NCBI GenBank assembly: GCA_964449675.1
Contig: CAYVAR010000006.1
Coordinates: 1-48,304, forward strand
Direction: 5' to 3'
Length of the DNA stretch: 48,304 bases
Origin: CAYVAR01 sp964449675
GTDB taxonomy: Bacteria; Patescibacteriota; Microgenomatia; UBA10105; UBA927
This document shows positions 44,201 through 48,304 of this stretch, piece by piece. Under the pieces are notes generated by a model. It ran no database searches and was not told the origin of the DNA. It saw nothing but the letters and a program-made list of their open reading frames with translations. Each line of letters begins with the position of its first letter. Position 1 is the stretch's first letter. The position numbers and the translations under genes are program-made.

Positions 44201-44862
44201 ATATACTTGGTATAGAGTATGAGAAAAAGCATCGCAAGCGGAAAAAATGAGAAAAATGTAGGCGCGCCAATATAACCAAAATTCGGAGAAAAGACAAAGG
44301 TTATGAGTAGCGCTAATAACATATACGTAATCCTTTGCGTCAGAAAAAATCGTAAAAGGATAAAAAACAACAAAGGGTTTAAAAATACCAAATTCATGGG
44401 TAATAACGGATATCCCCACCAGTGAATAGGATTGAGAGAGAATGTATAATACAAGCCGGCAAGAAGACTGGACGATTCTATAATTAATCGATCGTTTGTA
44501 TATCCTTCCTTCTCTTGTTTTAAAAGCTCTTTAATTATGAAATAGCACGAAGTAAATCCAACACTCAAATTGAGTCCATGAAATATACCGATGAGAATAG
44601 TTGGCGTATGAATCAATGACTTTACAAACGCAAGGAGTAAAAAGAATGGAATCGCATAAAAACTCAGGTTCTCTCCTCCTAGACCCGAATGGGAGACACT
44701 ATAGAGCGACTGACTGGTTAGATATGAAAGTGGATCGTAAAAATAGAGCCTGCTGTTGTCTCCGCCTAAGTCCATTTCTCCTGGTTTTAACCAGAAAAAT
44801 GGAATAAAGAAGATAAGGGTAGCAAGAAAAAACAACAGCAAGGAATACCAGAATATCTTCAT
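41278..44862 (-). CDS. giant membrane protein, YfhO/GT-C-like (paralogue 2)
   Basis: About 1,194 residues with the same layout as the gene at 37203. The first outer loop, from IPFFWLKPGEMDL onward, is identical to paralogue 1 over 48 residues, and the membrane part stays close (for example SISCY-like and FSMFRVYYGQWQWAYLFFYT). The outer region (about 600-1,150) has diverged strongly and is rich in N, K and I. The C-terminus has KYIISVRNAQKPYTLVFLQNF and VNGYANAWDI. The ATG at 44862 corresponds to the start of paralogue 1; an ATG 9 bases upstream (44871) is also possible. It is coupled to the small protein gene by ATGA. Confidence 0.8.
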   Translation of the reverse strand: MKIFWYSLLLFFLATLIFFIPFFWLKPGEMDLGGDNSRLYFYDPLSYLTSQSLYSVSHSGLGGENLSFYAIPFFLLLAFVKSLIHTPTILIGIFHGLNLSVGFTSCYFIIKELLKQEKEGYTNDRLIIESSSLLAGLYYTFSLNPIHWWGYPLLPMNLVFLNPLLFFILLRFFLTQRITYMLLALLITFVFSPNFGYIGAPTFFSFFPLAMLFLILYTKYIRKRAIPIAKIAVGLLLFVCLHAFHLVPQLTSILTPGTDANAFIFGAQGKLEWGLKYFLGNAPAIKVIYSLLGLIQFTKPEWYWSIFILFPLLFVLGFLWNKTRVYLLSGMFMLVTLFLETANITHIGLKLYALAFQIPGFSMFRVYYGQWQWAYLFFYTLLFGQALAIVMEKIKPILRYLLLGSLVIVLMTTSLPFISGKLTDTTLWQSKNIKSHVKIDPTYNDVLTYLRALPVDGKIISFPLNDSGYQVLKGENEAAYVGPSTITYLAARNEFNSIAEFGIFGSGLLAAAREKNYTKLKNIFTILNIRYIFYNEDPYIFGDNFPGMPYGNVRNFFPDTQVGYKELINNLGVKEIKTIAGKFHVYEIDDKDYLPHVYVARNNYLIDQPNKDMLLPLDVNDVQDKRIAFYNLNDAHVIDDSRYGIIRLAKSKYNYLSALLKPVDPIKDVELLSLENKIRELEDNKAKWDRVFTEYLNIVKNLIKILDSMGDNSIALEKKIKLKGLLVYHEIMTYKAIVSNQSIVLKEKEKMIQDINSIFDKSNEAIDIDIPNPTVSDYFVDIPADRTYEIYGINDVDMFNNSSIGLTIDGKALRRYSTKEKNNLLRFEDIFISKKNSVSVSLNNSSYVNHVEDSEWHPISGKEIDPKSITFTLNGVAGNREGLFRQINFVSNAPYYISFEYNTNGQNYLANIYELVKSAENKSRITANRLYRDNLRSYDWKKFNAVIQTGNDPETALILQILLRENTEDDLLFTKSVGKIIIRNLTAIRIPQTQILFRSLSQTNPSDTLIPSVTFTKVNPTKYIISVRNAQKPYTLVFLQNFNKNWKLINPNKTSSNVTIVPVRLYSALLNFISDIFSKERKSKSVAVNQYFEKDVTEVDSSDIFFDNQTLSTFGKASVAESKHRLVNGYANAWDIEPKDFDGKTEYTFVVEMVSQQLFYFSSLISIATLACCLVWLGMIGYKNIFQTKNEDKI

Positions 44863-44882
44863 TCTTTCCATTTCTGAAAAAC
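44859..44882 (-). pseudogene. eight-codon remnant of a small membrane-protein gene
   Basis: Just before the giant gene the minus strand reads V-F-Q-K-W-K-E-stop. The intact small genes end V-I-Q-K-W-R-E-stop (46772-46749) and I-I-Q-Q-W-R-E-stop (40939-40916), and in each case the stop overlaps an ATG as GAATGAA. The remnant lies between the end of the two-epimerase cassette and giant paralogue 2. Confidence 0.6.
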
Positions 44883-44883
44883 A

Positions 44884-45795
44884 CTACTGTGTGTCTTTCT
44901 CCCACCACCGACATTCATCCGCATATCCCTTCATGATCTCATATGTCTCTTTCAATCCTACTTCAATTGAATTTTTCGGCTCCCATCCGGTAAGACGCTT
45001 TATCAGAGAAATATCACAGACAAAGTTCATAGGACCAGACACAGGTTTACCTAAGTCTTTAATCTTCTTGCCTGATAAAGTTTCTATAATCTTTGAAATC
45101 CTACCTACACTCACCGAGGTACCTGTTCCCAAATTCACCGGCCCGGTATAATCCGTATCAAGGAGCTTGATAATCGCATCCGAAGCATCAGGTGTATAGA
45201 GAAAGTCGCGAACCGGCTTTTTGCTCCAAACGGTAACTTCATCCGGAGATAGCGCTTTCTGGATGAGTGTCGGAACTAAATCGGGTCTCACTAATCTGGT
45301 TGGTCCGTAAATATTACTGAAACGAACAATAATGGAAGGAACCTTGTCAGAATAAAATCGAATCAACTCTTCAGATAAATACTTGCTAAACACATAGTCA
45401 TTATTGATGTACGGATTAACTGGTTGCGTTTCATCTACTGGTAACGTCATTTTGTTCACATCATAAAGTAGGATTGTTGTAAAGCAGATAAATTTTTTGA
45501 TCTTCCGTTTCTGTAAGTAAAATAGGATTTTTTTTAGTGGTAAAACGTTATATTCGATGCCCATGGTTGGTTTTGTATTTATGACATGATGATTTGAGCT
45601 GCCAATCAGAAAAATCATCTTATCAAAATCCAGAGAGTCAAGAACAGTAAGGTCATCAAGAGAGGGCAACGCTATATGCTTGTTTTTGAGATGGGAAGGC
45701 AAAGGACTTCGACCAATAGAAACAATATGAGGATATTTCTCTAAGATTATAGGTCCTAAAAAACCGCTACCGCCGAATAGGATTGTTTTATTCAT
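44884..45795 (-). CDS. NAD-dependent epimerase/dehydratase (SDR)
   Basis: The protein has 303 residues. It has FGGSGFLGP (about 7-15), FLIGSSNHHV, the YxxxK motif YVFSKYLSEE, VRFSNIYGPTRLVRPDLVP and PVRDFLYTPDASDAI. This is an extended SDR of the RmlD/GalE superfamily. Substrate is not clear. The start overlaps the preceding fucose-synthase-like gene as ATGA. The pair appears to be a cassette placed between a small membrane protein and a giant one. Confidence 0.85.
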   Translation of the reverse strand: MNKTILFGGSGFLGPIILEKYPHIVSIGRSPLPSHLKNKHIALPSLDDLTVLDSLDFDKMIFLIGSSNHHVINTKPTMGIEYNVLPLKKILFYLQKRKIKKFICFTTILLYDVNKMTLPVDETQPVNPYINNDYVFSKYLSEELIRFYSDKVPSIIVRFSNIYGPTRLVRPDLVPTLIQKALSPDEVTVWSKKPVRDFLYTPDASDAIIKLLDTDYTGPVNLGTGTSVSVGRISKIIETLSGKKIKDLGKPVSGPMNFVCDISLIKRLTGWEPKNSIEVGLKETYEIMKGYADECRWWEKDTQ

Positions 45796-46745
45796 ACTCT
45801 CGATACAGCAGTATCATAGTTATCTTCAAACCACTGTATTGTGCTTTTCAGTCCTTCTCGTAAATAATACTTCGGTTGCCAACCTAGTTTTGATTTTATG
45901 CGGGAGATATCTGAAACCTTACGCAGGGCCCCATCGGGGCCTTTTTTGTTCCATACTATTTTGCCGGTATACCCGGATAGCTCTTTTATCATTTCAGCCA
46001 ATATTGCTATCGGAATCTCCTCCCCGGTGCCAACGTTAAGCGGCATTTCCTCATCATACATATTGGCTGCCCTAATAATAGCTTCCGCGGCATCTTCAAC
46101 ATACAAAAATTCACGTACGGCCTTCCCAGAACCCAATACCTCTACCTCTGGTAAATTTTCTTTTTTTGCGACAATAAATTTTTTTATTAAAGCTGATGCA
46201 ACATGCGCGCGCTCAATACTAAAAACATCTCCTGGTCCGTATAGATTTGTTAGAAGAAGTGTAATCGAGTTAAAACTATATTGTTTCCGGTATGCCGTGC
46301 TCCCCACATACATAGCTCGTTTGGAAAATCCATATGCTTCAACACTAAAATGCATCGGGCCATTGAGAAATTCATCTTCACGAAAATACCCTGTAGGAAG
46401 TTCACCGGGATACGCACAGGTTGAACCGATATTGACGAGTTTTTCTACTCCACATTCATGAGCTGCTTTTAAGACATTTATATTTATTCTCAGATTTGTA
46501 TCAAATATTTCTGCCGGGTTTTTTAATATATTCAACAGACCACTTATGGCGCCCGCGCAGTGAATAATCAAATTCGGACGATTACGTGAAAAATAGTCTC
46601 GACAATTTTCTATCTGGACTAAATCCAACTCTTTATGACTTGGAGCTAATACCTGAACCTTAACCCATTTTAACTTTTCAATAATATGACCGCCTAAAAA
46701 TCCACTTCCACCTGTCACAAGTATTTTTTTGTTAATTAATTCCAT
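45792..46745 (-). CDS. GDP-L-fucose synthase-like epimerase/reductase
   Basis: The protein has 317 residues. TGGSGFLGGH is at 11-20. LDLVQIENCRDYF and NIGSTCAYPGELPTGYFRED match GDP-fucose synthase (Fcl/WcaG), followed by YGFSKRAMYVGSTAYRKQY (YxxxK), LLLTNLYGPGD and GSGKAVREFLYVEDAAEA. If it is Fcl, it would convert GDP-4-keto-6-deoxymannose to GDP-L-fucose. The GDP-mannose 4,6-dehydratase (Gmd) it would need is not in the window, although manC is. It starts 3 bases after the small membrane gene. Confidence 0.82.
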   Translation of the reverse strand: MELINKKILVTGGSGFLGGHIIEKLKWVKVQVLAPSHKELDLVQIENCRDYFSRNRPNLIIHCAGAISGLLNILKNPAEIFDTNLRININVLKAAHECGVEKLVNIGSTCAYPGELPTGYFREDEFLNGPMHFSVEAYGFSKRAMYVGSTAYRKQYSFNSITLLLTNLYGPGDVFSIERAHVASALIKKFIVAKKENLPEVEVLGSGKAVREFLYVEDAAEAIIRAANMYDEEMPLNVGTGEEIPIAILAEMIKELSGYTGKIVWNKKGPDGALRKVSDISRIKSKLGWQPKYYLREGLKSTIQWFEDNYDTAVSRV

Positions 46746-46748
46746 ATT

Positions 46749-47111
46749 TCATTCTCTCCATTTTTGTATGACGCCAATTACCAAAAAAAGATACAACCAT
46801 ACCGCTGTTCTTTCAACGGAGGGTACGAGCGGCACATAAAAAGCTCCTGGATCGGTAAATATATATTGTATATATGTCAATACGAATAGGATTAATGAAA
46901 AGAGGAATGTCGCAGAACTATGGAGTGTAAACCGCTTTATAAGATAAAAAAAGAAGAACAATACTGCGAATATTCGAACATCGGAACTTACTTTAAACAG
47001 AAAAACGTCACCAAGTATTAACAAAAGGATAGGAGTAAGATAGAAAACCCTATTTTTCCTTGCAAAAACAATTCCTTTTGAAACTCGTTGTACTATTGTT
47101 CTTTTGATCAT
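46749..47111 (-). CDS. small four-helix membrane protein (family member C)
   Basis: The protein has 120 residues with a basic N-terminus (MIKRTIVQRVSKGIVFARK) and about four hydrophobic segments. It ends SVERTAVWLYLFLVIGVIQKWRE. It matches the gene at 40916 in length, layout and ending. It begins 9 bases after giant paralogue 3. After its stop comes an ATGAAATAT-like start that reads only six codons, resembling a broken start of a giant gene. Function unknown. Confidence 0.7.
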   Translation of the reverse strand: MIKRTIVQRVSKGIVFARKNRVFYLTPILLLILGDVFLFKVSSDVRIFAVLFFFFYLIKRFTLHSSATFLFSLILFVLTYIQYIFTDPGAFYVPLVPSVERTAVWLYLFLVIGVIQKWRE

Positions 47112-47120
47112 ACAAACATA

Positions 47121-48304
47121 CTACCATGTCTTGTTCTTTATAAGTTTTATTCCATACAAAAGAAAAATAAAAAGACTTACGATGGATATGATTGCGCTAT
47201 AATAAAATACGCGTTGTTGTACCATTTCAATAATTATTTCATACCGCTGATTTCCCGGGCTGTCTGTGGGCAGAATATACCAGGCATTTGCATACCCGTT
47301 CACCATAAAATGCCGACTCTCAGGTATGCTTTGCATATCAAGCGTTTCAAATGTTTGACCATTCAAAAAAATGTCTTCATGGATTGACTCACGAACGCTT
47401 CCATTATAGTAACTCTCTCGAGAAATCAGCTCCTCAGCTTGCTTTTTAGATACGTACAGCTTCCAGTCATTATGAAATTTTTCAGAAAAGACAAGAACAA
47501 ATGGTCTTCGTACAGCTGATACTTCCACTTTGTATTTTATGGGATTTACTCGCTTATAGGTTATCACTGGTAAATCTCCTGTATATTTTATCGTATTTTG
47601 TATACACTCTTGCTCCGAGAATACTTTACCGCATGTATCACGTTCCACGTACGCAACTCGTGGATCTGGACTGTTATTTTCTACAAAAAATGAGGCATTC
47701 TTACCATACCAGTCGCCTGTTGGCTCATATGGTGAAATATTTGTAGCGGTGTACATGTGGGGAAGATAAAAATCTTTATCAGTTTCATACACGACGTAAT
47801 CTCCCTTCTCAAACACTACACCAGCGCGTAGAGCATCAACGAGCTCAGTAAGCGCCTGTGGGTTGGAAACAGTACTCAGAAATAACGAATAAGGCCACGT
47901 TGGGTAATACTGCGTAAATGCCTTGGGGTCCTTTATATAGAATATATACTTAATATTAAGTAGTCCGAATAATCTCTTTAATGCAACATAATTTTTCTCT
48001 CTTATAAGTTTCAAAAAACTCTCGGGAAAAGGATAGATAGTTTGATATCCAGAGAAGGCTCGCTTACCGGTAAGATACGATGTGGGAGACAGCCCAATGT
48101 AGGCGGCCTGATTTTGCCCAGGTACTACCTGATAAAAAAAGTCCGTGAATGGAAAATTGAAAACGTTTCCATCATCAGGTCTGGTCTTTATAAATGCAAG
48201 CGCTTGTTCATAATCCGGATTCATTCGCATGATACTCGTCATATTTTTGGATCCAGGGTGAATACCTCTCAAAATTTGTCCGCTTACGAATGTCCAACTG
48301 CTTA
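47121..48304 (-). CDS. giant membrane protein, YfhO/GT-C-like (paralogue 3), C-terminal part (runs off right edge)
   Basis: At least 394 residues, open to the window edge. The visible N-terminal end reads SSWTFVSGQI, aligned with TSWPLISGKL of paralogue 1, so the membrane part lies beyond the edge. FNFPFTDFFYQVVPGQNQAAYIGLSP, LFGLLNIKYIFYIKDP, KYKVEVSAVRRPFVLVFSEKF and VNGYANAWYI follow the paralogues. The long charged insert in the outer region of paralogues 1 and 2 is missing here, so the outer part is much shorter. A final membrane segment ends the protein. The internal TTG at 48272 is not a real start. Confidence 0.85.
   Translation of the reverse strand, partial: SSWTFVSGQILRGIHPGSKNMTSIMRMNPDYEQALAFIKTRPDDGNVFNFPFTDFFYQVVPGQNQAAYIGLSPTSYLTGKRAFSGYQTIYPFPESFLKLIREKNYVALKRLFGLLNIKYIFYIKDPKAFTQYYPTWPYSLFLSTVSNPQALTELVDALRAGVVFEKGDYVVYETDKDFYLPHMYTATNISPYEPTGDWYGKNASFFVENNSPDPRVAYVERDTCGKVFSEQECIQNTIKYTGDLPVITYKRVNPIKYKVEVSAVRRPFVLVFSEKFHNDWKLYVSKKQAEELISRESYYNGSVRESIHEDIFLNGQTFETLDMQSIPESRHFMVNGYANAWYILPTDSPGNQRYEIIIEMVQQRVFYYSAIISIVSLFIFLLYGIKLIKNKTW

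Overview
The window looks like a chromosome piece from a Candidate Phyla Radiation (Patescibacteria) bacterium, perhaps a Microgenomates-type lineage. This is inference from content: a compact mraZ-led division/wall cluster with a short MurE and a short RecO, a DUF4012 protein, very large YfhO-like membrane proteins, densely packed genes with many ATGA start/stop overlaps, and moderate-to-low GC. TGA is used as a stop throughout, so the code is standard and not the UGA=Gly code. No rRNA, tRNA or CRISPR array was seen.

Region 1 (1-5950, minus strand) is the dcw cluster, read right to left: mraZ, rsmH, ftsL-like, ftsI (PBP), murE, pgeF, murC (cut by the left edge). It is driven by a promoter overlapping four MraZ boxes spaced exactly 10 bp apart.

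Region 2 (6074-8589) is an accessory patch. It holds a small orphan gene on the plus strand, a PaaX-type regulator with a Cas2-like domain lying between two 43-bp inverted repeats that are themselves palindromic, a histidine-phosphatase (phosphoglycerate mutase family) gene, and a secreted or anchored protein. A 40-bp perfect palindrome supplies -35 elements in both directions for the regulator and the phosphatase, and both appear to be leaderless.

Region 3 (8599-15497, minus strand) starts with a GT4 glycosyltransferase, manC, an initiating sugar transferase, a DUF4012 protein and recO. It then reaches glycyl-tRNA synthetase, which has a complete but very compact glycine T-box riboswitch in front of it (GGC specifier, kink-turn, UGGAACC bulge, competing terminator). 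A divergent orphan Rossmann-like gene (15599-16129) separates this block from the next.

Region 4 (16191-48304, minus strand, entering from beyond the right edge) is one long surface-polysaccharide cluster. Its content is: three paralogous giant membrane proteins alternating with a family of about 120-residue membrane proteins; five sugar-nucleotide epimerases/dehydratases (GDP-fucose-synthase-like, CDP-tyvelose-epimerase-like, GalE and two others); GT2, GT4 and GT39-type glycosyltransferases; a methyltransferase; a hexapeptide acyltransferase; and an O-antigen-ligase-like/GT-C fusion. Together they plausibly make, modify, polymerise and export a cell-surface glycan. The cluster shows signs of rearrangement: a two-epimerase cassette left a scar of a small membrane-protein gene, one GT4 gene is cut to its N-terminal half, and 7-9-base tandem repeats occur both between and inside genes.
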